DNA of 64,000 bases from Ruegeria denitrificans (GTDB lineage: Bacteria; Pseudomonadota; Alphaproteobacteria; Rhodobacterales; Rhodobacteraceae). The number at the start of each line of letters is the position of its first letter. Within the stretch, counting starts at the first letter, position 1. Shown here one piece after another: positions 19,129 to 27,032 of the stretch. The stretch is taken from assembly GCF_001458295.1 (NCBI RefSeq), contig NZ_CYUD01000002.1, forward strand, positions 62,001-126,000, in the 5' to 3' direction. A program made the position numbers and the translations under genes. The notes under the pieces were generated by a model. That model was not told the DNA's origin. It saw only the letters and a list, made by a program, of their open reading frames with translations, and did no database searches.

Positions 19129-19668
19129 CTACCAAAGCTCGGGCTTGTTGAACGCTTGGACACAGCGAGACGGGCCCGCAAGCGGCGCATCCTCATCATT
19201 CAAAGATTGACCAAGCCATCCATGCGGCATGCTCAGCGGTAAGGGTGGCTGTGCGAAGGCGATGGTGATCGGCTGAAAACCGGTCTTCTCGTAATAGGCA
19301 GGATCACCGTAAGTCACTGCAAAACTAATCCCTTTCTGACGTAACTCTTCCAGCCCATAGCGGATCAGTTTTTGCCCAATCCCCGACTTTTGCCTGTCTG
19401 TTCGCACAGCCACCGGTGACATCAGAAAAACCTGTCGCGGATCCTGATCATAGCTGAGGCGTGAAAACAAAATGCAGCCTGCCAGCACATCGCCGTCCAG
19501 CGCCAACGCGCCCATCAGGTCACATTTGGGTGTCGATTGCAGCAGTTCAACCACCAAAGCGGCAACTGCGCGCCCTTCGGCCTCACCCTCAGAGGCGGTG
19601 AAGACGTCCAGATACAACCCGGGCAATTCAGCGGCCCATGCTTGACAATCGGTGGTCAGGTTCAGCAT
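19129..19668 (-). CDS. GNAT-family N-acetyltransferase
   Basis: A 179-residue acetyltransferase of the YhbS-like GNAT group. The acetyl-CoA site is visible as MSPVAVRTDRQKSGIGQKLI, followed by LRQKGISFAVTYGDPAYYEK and the GF motif near the C-terminus. The natural acceptor is unknown. The ATG at 19668 is chosen because AAGGGG lies six bases upstream; an earlier ATG at 19701 lacks a clear SD. It converges with dnaB, with one base between the two stop codons. Confidence 0.88.
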   Translation of the reverse strand: MLNLTTDCQAWAAELPGLYLDVFTASEGEAEGRAVAALVVELLQSTPKCDLMGALALDGDVLAGCILFSRLSYDQDPRQVFLMSPVAVRTDRQKSGIGQKLIRYGLEELRQKGISFAVTYGDPAYYEKTGFQPITIAFAQPPLPLSMPHGWLGQSLNDEDAPLAGPSRCVQAFNKPELW

Positions 19669-19863
19669 TGCAGCCCCTTTCAACTGGATCAACGATCCCA
19701 TTCGGTACGCTCAGTTGATCACAGGGAAGACACAATGGCGAGACTTCCTCCAACCGGCCTTTTTCAGCCTTGACCTTAGGTTAAAGGCCAGAAGCTGCGC
19801 GGGAAGGCCGCGAAGTGAACAAGAATTGCCACCTACCCCCTTGACCTGCCGCAATCCAATGTC

Positions 19864-20910
19864 ATGAACAGCACCATGAGTACCGCACGCTTAACGATCA
19901 ATCTTCACGCCCTGGCCAGCAATTGGCGGGCCTTGGACGCAAAATCAAATGTCGAGACCGGCGCCGTGGTCAAAGCAGATGCTTACGGTTTGGGGGCTGG
20001 TCCGGTTTCTGCGGCTTTGGCCGAAGAAGGCGTTCGCAAATTCTTTGTCGCGGCTGCAGAAGAAGGTCTGGCCGTGCGGCAGGCCGTTGGCCCCGAACCC
20101 CAGATCTTCGTCTTCTCAGGTTTCATGGACGGCGACAACGGGCTGCATTTCGCCGACAATCTGATCCCCATGATCAATTCGCCAGAACAGTTCAAGCGTC
20201 TGCAACAAGCGATGCCGGACCACCCTTTCGGAGTGCAGTTGGACAGTGGCATGAATCGGCTGGGCCTTGAACCCGCCGACTGGGCCTCGCTTAGGTCCGA
20301 GATAGAGAGCTTGAACCCAAAGGCGATCATATCTCATCTGGCCTGCTCGGATGAACCAGACCACCCGATGAACCGGCGACAACTTAAAACCTTCCGCGAT
20401 ATGACCGATGGCGTCGCCGCGCCAAGGTCACTGGCAGCGACCGGTGGTTTGTTGATGGGCCCCGAGTTTCACTTTGATTTCTGCCGCCCTGGCGTCGGGC
20501 TTTATGGTGGTATGCCGTTTGCGGATGCTAAACCGGTAGTTTCCGTGGACCTGCCTGTCATTCAGGTACGTTCAGTTTCGGTAGGGGAAACAGTGGGCTA
20601 TGGCGGGTATTGGGTCGCCCGCCGACCGTCACGTATCGCAACCGTGGCCGCAGGCTATGCAGACGGCTTGCACCGCGCCATTGGCGGCGGTATTGACACT
20701 TTTGTAGGTGACCAACCTTGCCCCGTGGTTGGCCGCATCTCGATGGATCTGATCACCGTCGACGTGACCGACCTGCCCGAAGACCCCGAACGCCTGCGCA
20801 TCCTGAACGGCCATCAGACTGTCGATGATCTGGCCGAGGCCGCGGGAACCATCGGGTATGAAATCCTCACATCGCTTGGCGCGCGTTATTCACGGGGTTA
20901 CGTGGAATGA
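19864..20910 (+). CDS. alr: alanine racemase
   Basis: A 348-residue PLP enzyme converting L-alanine to D-alanine for peptidoglycan. The PLP lysine is in [12 protein letters not shown] near residue 38. The C-terminal part holds [24 protein letters not shown] and [11 protein letters not shown], with the second catalytic Tyr in the first of these segments. The start is either the ATG at 19864 or the in-frame ATG at 19876; neither has a good SD. It overlaps the following permease gene by 4 bases, a junction that couples a cell-wall enzyme to a lipid-transport type ABC system. Confidence 0.94.
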   Translation: MNSTMSTARLTINLHALASNWRALDAKSNVETGAVVKADAYGLGAGPVSAALAEEGVRKFFVAAAEEGLAVRQAVGPEPQIFVFSGFMDGDNGLHFADNLIPMINSPEQFKRLQQAMPDHPFGVQLDSGMNRLGLEPADWASLRSEIESLNPKAIISHLACSDEPDHPMNRRQLKTFRDMTDGVAAPRSLAATGGLLMGPEFHFDFCRPGVGLYGGMPFADAKPVVSVDLPVIQVRSVSVGETVGYGGYWVARRPSRIATVAAGYADGLHRAIGGGIDTFVGDQPCPVVGRISMDLITVDVTDLPEDPERLRILNGHQTVDDLAEAAGTIGYEILTSLGARYSRGYVE

Positions 20911-21689
20911 ATCCTCTTTCTCTGTTGGGTGGGTTGGGCCGCGCGGTCCTGGCGCTGTTTGCCACATTCGGCAAGGTCGCGCTGTTTACGATCGATGCGA
21001 TCTCGCACATCTTTCGTCCGCCTTACTATCCACGGGAATTTGTCATCGCGCTGATGAATATCGGCTGGCTGTCCCTACCTGTTGTCGGCCTGACCGCCAT
21101 CTTCACCGGTGGCGCGCTGGCGCTACAGATTTACGCCGGTGGCGCCCGTTTTAACGCCGAGGCCGTGGTGCCCCAGATCGTTGCTATCGGCATGGTGCGC
21201 GAACTTGGCCCCGTTCTGGTCGGCCTGATGATCGCGGCCCGCGTGACCTCATCCATCGCCGCCGAGATCGCCACCATGAAAGTGACCGAGCAGATCGACG
21301 CATTAGTCACCCTGTCCACCCACCCAATGAAATATCTGACCGCACCGCGCGTTCTGGCCGCGCTGATCACCGTGCCGCTGCTGGTCGGGATCGGAGATAT
21401 CATCGGCATCGCGGGCGGTTATGTAGTTGCGACTCAAAATCTGGGCTTCAACCCTGCGACCTACCTACTGAACACTGTCAATTTCCTTGAGGCCCATGAC
21501 ATCATGTCATCGCTGGCCAAGGGCGCAGCTTTCGGCCTGATCGCAGCGGTGATGGGCTGCTTTTATGGCATGAACTCGGGCCGCGGCGCGCAGGGTGTGG
21601 GCCGTGCCACCAAATCCTCGGTCGAATCCGCTGCCATCATGATTCTGGCCACCAACTTCATTCTGACAGGGGTGTTCTTCTCGCTATGA
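20907..21689 (+). CDS. mlaE: MlaE-family ABC transporter permease
   Basis: A 260-residue permease with the MlaE fold: [20 protein letters not shown], the conserved [37 protein letters not shown] segment (quoted parts lie at about residues 94-130) and a final helix. Relatives move phospholipids between inner and outer membrane. It overlaps alr upstream and the ATPase downstream, both by 4 bases. No MCE-domain substrate-binding gene (mlaD) or mlaB/mlaC follows, so the periplasmic partner must be encoded elsewhere. Confidence 0.92.
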   Translation: MNPLSLLGGLGRAVLALFATFGKVALFTIDAISHIFRPPYYPREFVIALMNIGWLSLPVVGLTAIFTGGALALQIYAGGARFNAEAVVPQIVAIGMVRELGPVLVGLMIAARVTSSIAAEIATMKVTEQIDALVTLSTHPMKYLTAPRVLAALITVPLLVGIGDIIGIAGGYVVATQNLGFNPATYLLNTVNFLEAHDIMSSLAKGAAFGLIAAVMGCFYGMNSGRGAQGVGRATKSSVESAAIMILATNFILTGVFFSL

Positions 21690-22432
21690 TCCGGATGGAG
21701 AACGTACATAAGGCCTTTGGCGACAATCGGGTTTTGCAGGGTATGAACCTTGAGATCCCTAAGGGAACGTCGATGGTCATCATCGGCGGTTCGGGCACCG
21801 GTAAATCAGTGGCGCTGAAATGTGTCCTGGGCCTGATCAAACCCGATAGCGGCATGATCTATGTGGATGGAAAAGACGCCACCAAGGGCGACCGCGACGC
21901 GTTTCTGGCCCGGTTCGGGATGCTGTTTCAGGGTGCTGCCCTGTTTGACTCGTTGCCTGTCTGGCAGAATGTTTCATTCCGTCTGCTGCGCGGACCGTTG
22001 AAACGCCCACCGGAATACGCCCGCGAAATCGCTATCGAGAAGCTGCGCCGCGTAGGTTTGAAATCCGACGTCGCCGACCGGTTTCCGTCCGAGCTGTCCG
22101 GGGGCATGCAAAAACGCGTGGGCCTCGCCCGCGCCATCGCCGCCGAGCCCGAGATCATTTTCTTCGACGAGCCTACCACGGGTTTGGACCCAATCATGTC
22201 CGGCGTCATCAACGACCTGATCCGCGAGATCGTGACCGAGATGGGCGCCACCGCGATGACGATCACCCACGACATGAGTTCCGTCCGCGCGATTGCCGAC
22301 AACGTGGCGATGCTGCACGGAGGCGTCATCCAGTGGACCGGGCCTGTTGAACAGATGGATGCCTCGGGCGATCCCTATGTCGAGCAATTCATCAGCGGGA
22401 GTGCGGAAGGGCCGATTGAGGCGGTACGGTGA
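21686..22432 (+). CDS. mlaF: MlaF-type ABC transporter ATP-binding protein
   Basis: A 248-residue ATPase pairing with the preceding permease. Walker A is GGSGTGKSV, the Q-loop region MLFQGAALFDSLPVWQNVSF, signature SGGMQKRVGLARAIA, Walker B IIFFDEPTTGLDP and switch His in MTITHDMSS. The FDSLPVWQN stretch is characteristic of MlaF-like retrograde or anterograde phospholipid transporters. The ATGA overlap with mlaE supports co-expression. The end lies 3 bases from a convergent small gene. Confidence 0.93.
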   Translation: MIRMENVHKAFGDNRVLQGMNLEIPKGTSMVIIGGSGTGKSVALKCVLGLIKPDSGMIYVDGKDATKGDRDAFLARFGMLFQGAALFDSLPVWQNVSFRLLRGPLKRPPEYAREIAIEKLRRVGLKSDVADRFPSELSGGMQKRVGLARAIAAEPEIIFFDEPTTGLDPIMSGVINDLIREIVTEMGATAMTITHDMSSVRAIADNVAMLHGGVIQWTGPVEQMDASGDPYVEQFISGSAEGPIEAVR

Positions 22433-22435
22433 CGG

Positions 22436-22735
22436 TTACTTTTGATCAAATTTGGTTCTAAAAGTTTGCTGTTGCTTCAACGCTTCTCGTTCGCGAGAAT
22501 ACTCTGATACTTTTTTCAGAAACAGAAATACTATCCAGAGCATCACAATCAGATTCAACCAGACTGCATATTGAGTAAGGTGTCTAGACCGGCTTTCTAA
22601 GTAAATCGCTGGCTCGTAAACGACATAATAGACTAGACCCAGCTCTACTGTGATTGCTATCAGGAAATACTTATAGATGCCCCGGCTTTCAGGGGCTTCT
22701 TTGAAGTAACGAACTATTTGCGACAAACTTGGCAT
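22436..22735 (-). CDS. small two-helix membrane protein of unknown function
   Basis: A 99-residue protein, not recognised. Two hydrophobic segments are visible (about residues 21-42, YKYFLIAITVELGLVYYVVY, and 58-74, VWLNLIVMLWIVFLFLKK), followed by a charged, probably helical tail rich in Lys, Arg, Glu and Gln. Its DNA and the following ~140 bases are visibly AT-richer than the neighbours, with many rare-looking codons for this genome, which suggests acquisition or weak selection. The SD is poor. Convergent with mlaF. Confidence 0.55.
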   Translation of the reverse strand: MPSLSQIVRYFKEAPESRGIYKYFLIAITVELGLVYYVVYEPAIYLESRSRHLTQYAVWLNLIVMLWIVFLFLKKVSEYSREREALKQQQTFRTKFDQK

Positions 22736-22887
22736 TACCTAAGCTACTCAACTTTAAATGTTAACCTAGTCAGCTTTCTTACATTTCCTCGGATCAGCGT
22801 AAACCTGAGCTAGCTATGCTTTTACCAATCGCACGGCAGCACTGAGTGGCACTTGATACGTTTTAATGGCTTAGCTAGGTGTCCGTA

Positions 22888-23340
22888 ATGACCCTCCGCC
22901 TCGCCACCCTCTCGCTCCTGATCCTCTACCCCATCGCGTGGTTCGCCCCGCTGATGCGCGCAGGCCTGCTACCGATCTTCGGTCTCTCCGAGATCAGCGT
23001 CATCACCGGCCTGCAATCGCTGTGGAAATCCGACGTCTTTCTAGCGCTGATCGTCACCATCTTCGCCCTTTTTGCGCCTTACATCAAAACCATCGGCACC
23101 GCCCTGATCCAGTGGGACCTGCTGGATGCCCGCGTCCAACCTGCGCTGAATATCCTCGGCAAACTGGCCATGGCCGACATTTTTCTGATCGCGCTTTACA
23201 TCACGCTGGCCAAGGGCATCTCGTACGCGACCATCGAAACCGCATGGGGTCTATACCTGTTCACGGCCTGCATTCTGGCCTCGCTTGCGTTGGGCCACAT
23301 TACCGAAATGACACGCAGTTCACGAAATCCTCATAGCTAA
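22888..23340 (+). CDS. pqiA: paraquat-inducible protein A domain protein
   Basis: A 150-residue membrane protein resembling a single PqiA unit: N-terminal helix LATLSLLILYPIAWFAPLM, then SEISVITGLQSLWKSDVFLALIV, a long central helix region with FAPYIKTIGTALI, and a final helix. In E. coli PqiA works with the MCE protein PqiB in envelope lipid transport; full-length PqiA has two such units. The ATG at 22888 is preceded by AGGTG at good spacing and is favoured over a GTG at 22879. Proximity to mlaEF hints at a shared envelope role, which is inference. Confidence 0.78.
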   Translation: MTLRLATLSLLILYPIAWFAPLMRAGLLPIFGLSEISVITGLQSLWKSDVFLALIVTIFALFAPYIKTIGTALIQWDLLDARVQPALNILGKLAMADIFLIALYITLAKGISYATIETAWGLYLFTACILASLALGHITEMTRSSRNPHS

Positions 23341-23488
23341 TTGATTGAAAACACTCATCTGAGTATCATCTTCATATTTCGAGCAGTGACAATTTGTAGT
23401 TTTCGGGTCCGTAGCGGATCAATCTGTGTGTTTTGGATGTTCTCGCTTGGGCCTGGTGTGTACCGGTTCTAGAAGGAGTTCGTCGAAC

Positions 23489-24271
23489 ATGACTGCCCTC
23501 CACAACATAACATTGCAATTTCAGAATGCCTTTTTAAGACTGACTTTTTTCCTCATATGCGCGGCTGCCCTTTTCGCCGTGTCAGCCACACTTTTATCCG
23601 CCTTGGGTGTGTTACCCTGGCTATCCATGCAAGCCGGATTCGGTGACGCGCCGGTGACAGATGCCGGGATGTTTATTCAGATCGGTCTGACCGTCCTGAT
23701 TCTCATGCTGGCGTTTTATCTGCCAGCCAACGCACGAATGATGGCATTGGAAAATAATCACCGCAAATTCGCCCTGAACATGCATGACATCTCTGACGCC
23801 TATCATATGGCCCACGCTGCGGATCGCGGTGGCCTCTTTATGATGTCGTCCGAGTTTGACGCGGTCAAAGAACGCATGGCGTTTCTGCGCCAACACCCCG
23901 ACCTGCAAAAACTCGAACCCGAAATTTTGGAACTGGCTGCGCAAATGAGCCAGATTAGCCATGAACTGGCCGAGACCTACGGCGATACCAGAATCAACCG
24001 CGCGCGGTCCTTCCTGCAACAACGTCAGGAAGAGATCGAGCTATTCCAAAAACGGCTCGAAGAGGCTCAGGTGATCCAGAACGAGTTGCGCCAATGGACC
24101 CGCGACGTTGAAATGGAAGAGACCATTGCCAAATCGCAACTGGCCCGTTTGCGGGATGAGCTGTTCGAGCTGCTGCCCGAATTGTCAGCGCAGCTGCAAG
24201 CACCGTCCAAGGACAGCTCGACCAAAGCCTCCAGTGTGGTCGCAATGTCCCCGCCTCGTGCGGCGGAATAG
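23489..24271 (+). CDS. membrane-anchored coiled-coil protein, unknown function
   Basis: A 260-residue protein with two N-terminal membrane helices (about residues 16-42 and 62-80) followed by a long charged helical region rich in Glu, Gln, Arg and Leu (about 130-245), probably a coiled coil, and a short Ser/Pro tail. I recognise no catalytic motif. Start choice is firm: the SD AGAAGGAG lies eight bases before this ATG, and the longer frame upstream has no such signal. It precedes radA by about 120 bases on the same strand. Confidence 0.75.
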   Translation: MTALHNITLQFQNAFLRLTFFLICAAALFAVSATLLSALGVLPWLSMQAGFGDAPVTDAGMFIQIGLTVLILMLAFYLPANARMMALENNHRKFALNMHDISDAYHMAHAADRGGLFMMSSEFDAVKERMAFLRQHPDLQKLEPEILELAAQMSQISHELAETYGDTRINRARSFLQQRQEEIELFQKRLEEAQVIQNELRQWTRDVEMEETIAKSQLARLRDELFELLPELSAQLQAPSKDSSTKASSVVAMSPPRAAE

Positions 24272-24392
24272 GCGCGTCAGCGCCTCGCCGCGGACGAGAG
24301 CCCATTGGGTCTGAGGACACGGCGCGCCATCGGCGGAGATGAAAGCCCTGCAAGGGCTTGAAGAACCGCCCGTCCTCGGGCACCAAGGCCGC

Positions 24393-25754
24393 ATGGCAAA
24401 AACGACTTTCTCCTGCTCGGCCTGTGGTGCGTCGCATTCGCGCTGGTCCGGGCGTTGTGACGGATGCGGTGAATGGAACACCATTTCGCAGGACGTCCCC
24501 CTTTCGGCCGGCCCCGCCAAGAAATCCCTGGGCGGTAAACGCGGGCAGTCCATCACACTCACCGATCTGTCGACCGAAGAAACACCCCCGCCCCGCACGC
24601 TCTGCGGGGTAGAAGAACTGGATCGCGTGCTGGGCGGCGGCCTTGTCCCCGCCTCGGCCCTTTTGGTGGGCGGTGATCCCGGCATCGGCAAATCCACCCT
24701 TCTTCTTCAGGCTGCCGCGCGCTTTTCCCGCGCAGGTGTGAAAACCATCTATATCTCGGGTGAGGAAGCCAGCGCGCAGGTTCGCATGCGTGCCCGTCGG
24801 CTTGGGTTAGAGGATGCGCCAGTTCAATTGGCCGCCGAAACCAACTTGCGCAATATCCTGACAACGCTTGAAGCGGAAAAGCCCGGCCTCGCCATCATCG
24901 ACTCGATCCAGACCATGTGGGCCGACAATGTCGACAGCGCCCCCGGTTCGGTATCACAAGTTCGGGCCGCTGCCCATGAATTGACCACGTTCGCGAAACG
25001 ACACGGTGTGTCGATCGTCATGGTCGGCCATGTCACCAAGGAAGGCCAGATCGCAGGCCCCCGTGTAGTCGAACATATGGTCGATACGGTCCTCTACTTC
25101 GAAGGAGAGCGCGGCCACCAGTTTCGCATCCTGCGCGCCGTCAAGAACCGGTTCGGCCCCGCTGATGAAATTGGTGTTTTCGAGATGACTGGGAAGGGTC
25201 TGGCACAGGTCACCAACCCCTCGGCCCTGTTCCTGTCGGAACGCGGCACCCCCAGCCCCGGCTCGGCGGTTTTTGCCGGAATCGAAGGCACCCGGCCTGT
25301 GTTGGTTGAGTTGCAGGCCTTGGTCGCCCCGTCGCCCCATTCGCAGCCCCGCCGCACCGTCGTGGGATGGGACAGCGGGCGGCTAGCGATGATCCTTGCA
25401 GTGCTCGAAGCCCGCTGCGGTGTCCCTTTTGCGGGGCTTGATGTCTATCTGAACGTGGCCGGAGGAATGAAAGTCAGTGAACCGGCAGCCGATCTCGCGG
25501 TGGCCGCCGCGCTGCTGAGTGCCCGCGAAGACACAGCTTTGCCCGCAGATACAGTTGTTTTCGGAGAAATCTCGTTATCCGGGGCACTTAGACCGGCCCC
25601 TCAGACCGAAAACAGGTTGAAAGAAGCGCAAAAACTTGGTTTCACATCGGCAATCGCTCCGGCGGGCGGCAAAACCGGTACTGTGGCAGGTCTGACACTC
25701 ACCCGACCCTCTGATTTGGTGGGGTTTGTTGGCGAAACCTTCGGAGCAGGTTAA
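24393..25754 (+). CDS. radA: DNA repair protein RadA
   Basis: A 453-residue RecA-related protein that helps process recombination intermediates and branch migration. The N-terminal zinc finger has CSACGASHSRWSGRCDGCGEW (Cys 8, 11, 22 and 25). It is followed by Walker A GGDPGIGKST, the RadA-specific KNRFG motif (VKNRFGPADEIG) and a C-terminal Lon-protease-like domain (LDVYLNVAGGMKVSEPAADL). The ATG at 24393 puts the zinc finger at the expected distance from the N-terminus; 18 extra upstream codons are not expected. Followed by cvpA. Confidence 0.96.
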   Translation: MAKTTFSCSACGASHSRWSGRCDGCGEWNTISQDVPLSAGPAKKSLGGKRGQSITLTDLSTEETPPPRTLCGVEELDRVLGGGLVPASALLVGGDPGIGKSTLLLQAAARFSRAGVKTIYISGEEASAQVRMRARRLGLEDAPVQLAAETNLRNILTTLEAEKPGLAIIDSIQTMWADNVDSAPGSVSQVRAAAHELTTFAKRHGVSIVMVGHVTKEGQIAGPRVVEHMVDTVLYFEGERGHQFRILRAVKNRFGPADEIGVFEMTGKGLAQVTNPSALFLSERGTPSPGSAVFAGIEGTRPVLVELQALVAPSPHSQPRRTVVGWDSGRLAMILAVLEARCGVPFAGLDVYLNVAGGMKVSEPAADLAVAAALLSAREDTALPADTVVFGEISLSGALRPAPQTENRLKEAQKLGFTSAIAPAGGKTGTVAGLTLTRPSDLVGFVGETFGAG

Positions 25755-25795
25755 GGTAACGCCTTGAGGGGCAGAAAAAATTACGGGCGAGGGCC

Positions 25796-26401
25796 ATGGA
25801 AGGTTTTACAATTGTCGACGGGGTGGTTGCCCTGATCATCGTCGTGTCGGGCCTGCTGGCCTATTCACGCGGATTTTTACGTGAGGTTTTGGCCATCGCA
25901 GGCTGGGTCGCGGCTGCAGTTCTGGCCTTTATTTTTGCACCCCAGGCCGTACCGTTGGTGAAAGAAATCCCGGTTGTCGGCGATTTCCTGCGCGACAGCT
26001 GCGAATTGTCGGTGATCACCGGCTTTGCCGCGGTATTCGCCATTGCACTGATCGTGGTCAGCATCTTTACACCGCTGTTTTCGTCGATCGTTCAACGCTC
26101 GGCCATTGGTGGGTTGGATCAGGCGCTTGGTTTCTTTTTCGGCATCGCACGCGGCATCCTGTTGGTGGCCATCGCCTTCTTTGTCTATGATACGGTGATG
26201 ACCGGCCAGTCATATACGATGGTCGACGAAAGCCGTTCGGCCAAGGTGTTCGAACAGTTCAGTGACCGGATCGAAGAACAAAACCCCGAACAATGGCTGG
26301 GTTGGGTTACCCAACAATATGAAGAGTTGGTGGCAAGCTGCGGCGCCGGCACCGAAGCACCAGAAGCTTCGGAAACCACGACACCAGCGACAACCGAATA
26401 A
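25796..26401 (+). CDS. cvpA: CvpA family membrane protein
   Basis: A 201-residue inner-membrane protein with four predicted helices and the family pattern FTIVDGVVALIIVVSGLLAY, RGFLREVLAIAGWV and GGLDQALGFFFGIARGILLV. CvpA homologues were first tied to colicin V export and to purF expression; the biochemical role is unclear. purF follows about 630 bases downstream on the same strand but is separated by a terminator and a minus-strand gene. The C-terminal tail is Thr/Glu/Ala-rich. GAGG lies before the ATG. Confidence 0.9.
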   Translation: MEGFTIVDGVVALIIVVSGLLAYSRGFLREVLAIAGWVAAAVLAFIFAPQAVPLVKEIPVVGDFLRDSCELSVITGFAAVFAIALIVVSIFTPLFSSIVQRSAIGGLDQALGFFFGIARGILLVAIAFFVYDTVMTGQSYTMVDESRSAKVFEQFSDRIEEQNPEQWLGWVTQQYEELVASCGAGTEAPEASETTTPATTE

Positions 26402-26437
26402 GAAAAAAGCCCGGCCTCGACCGGGCTTTTTTCTTTA
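26402..26437. terminator. bidirectional Rho-independent terminator
   Basis: A 13-bp perfect stem GAAAAAAGCCCGG / CCGGGCTTTTTTC with a 6-base loop, starting one base after the cvpA stop codon. A-run and T-run flanks on both sides make it able to stop transcription from cvpA and from the convergent zinc-finger gene. Confidence 0.9.
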
Positions 26438-26444
26438 CTGCCGG

Positions 26445-26678
26445 TCAAACGTATTCGGTTAAAAAACCTTCTCCGCCGCAGACTGTGCACCTGGTATTCT
26501 TCAGTCCAAAACACCCTTCACAGCGGCCCACAATGGGTGCGCCGTGGATATCGCGGCTTTTGATCACCTCTCCCGATCCATTGCAAATCGGACATGGCGA
26601 CCGGCCCATGCCACGACAACGATGGCACCGGCGTTTTACCGGGTCTGGCTTTTTCTTTCCTTGCTTGTGTTCCCACAT
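26445..26678 (-). CDS. stand-alone DnaJ-type zinc-finger protein
   Basis: A 77-residue protein made almost entirely of the DnaJ cysteine-rich repeat. It has four CxxCxG units: CHRCRGMG (Cys 18/21), CPICNGSG (29/32), CEGCFGLK (53/56) and CTVCGGEG (64/67), so two zinc sites are likely. There is no J domain and no C-terminal substrate domain, so it is not a DnaJ co-chaperone fragment by decay; the start and stop are clean. Possible roles are thiol/disulfide handling or protein binding, but none can be assigned. Confidence 0.75.
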   Translation of the reverse strand: MWEHKQGKKKPDPVKRRCHRCRGMGRSPCPICNGSGEVIKSRDIHGAPIVGRCEGCFGLKNTRCTVCGGEGFLTEYV

Positions 26679-26861
26679 GGCTCTGTTCCAATTGACAACC
26701 CCGAATTCCGGGTAAACTCATTACTCGCATCATGACAGCACAAGCCTGCGCTTATGTCACCTTTTGATACCGGGTTCGGCGAAATCCACCTGTGGGAAAT
26801 AACAATTGTGATCCTTTGATGACACAGCCTTCATTAGGCTTTATGTGGAGGCCGAACTGAC

Positions 26862-27002
26862 ATGGAATCGGAGCCACCGATCTTGCTGTACCTGTTTTCT
26901 TTCGCGCTTGCCCTCGTGACGATGGCGCGTTTGCTCCACCATTTGGCATGGATGCAGGGCACACAAGCACACCCATGCCGATGTTCAGAACATCACCGCT
27001 AA
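26862..27002 (+). CDS. possible 46-residue small membrane protein upstream of purF
   Basis: The 354-base gap between the zinc-finger gene and purF holds one short frame worth recording: ATG with GGAGG ten bases upstream, one hydrophobic segment (ILLYLFSFALALVTMARLL), a His/Cys-rich tail and a TAA, ending 30 bases before the purF ATG. It could be a small membrane protein or a leader peptide affecting purF. No homology judgement is possible from sequence alone. The rest of the gap shows no gene. Confidence 0.4.
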   Translation: MESEPPILLYLFSFALALVTMARLLHHLAWMQGTQAHPCRCSEHHR

Positions 27003-27032
27003 TCAAACCGTCATAGAAATTGGAGCCCGTAC

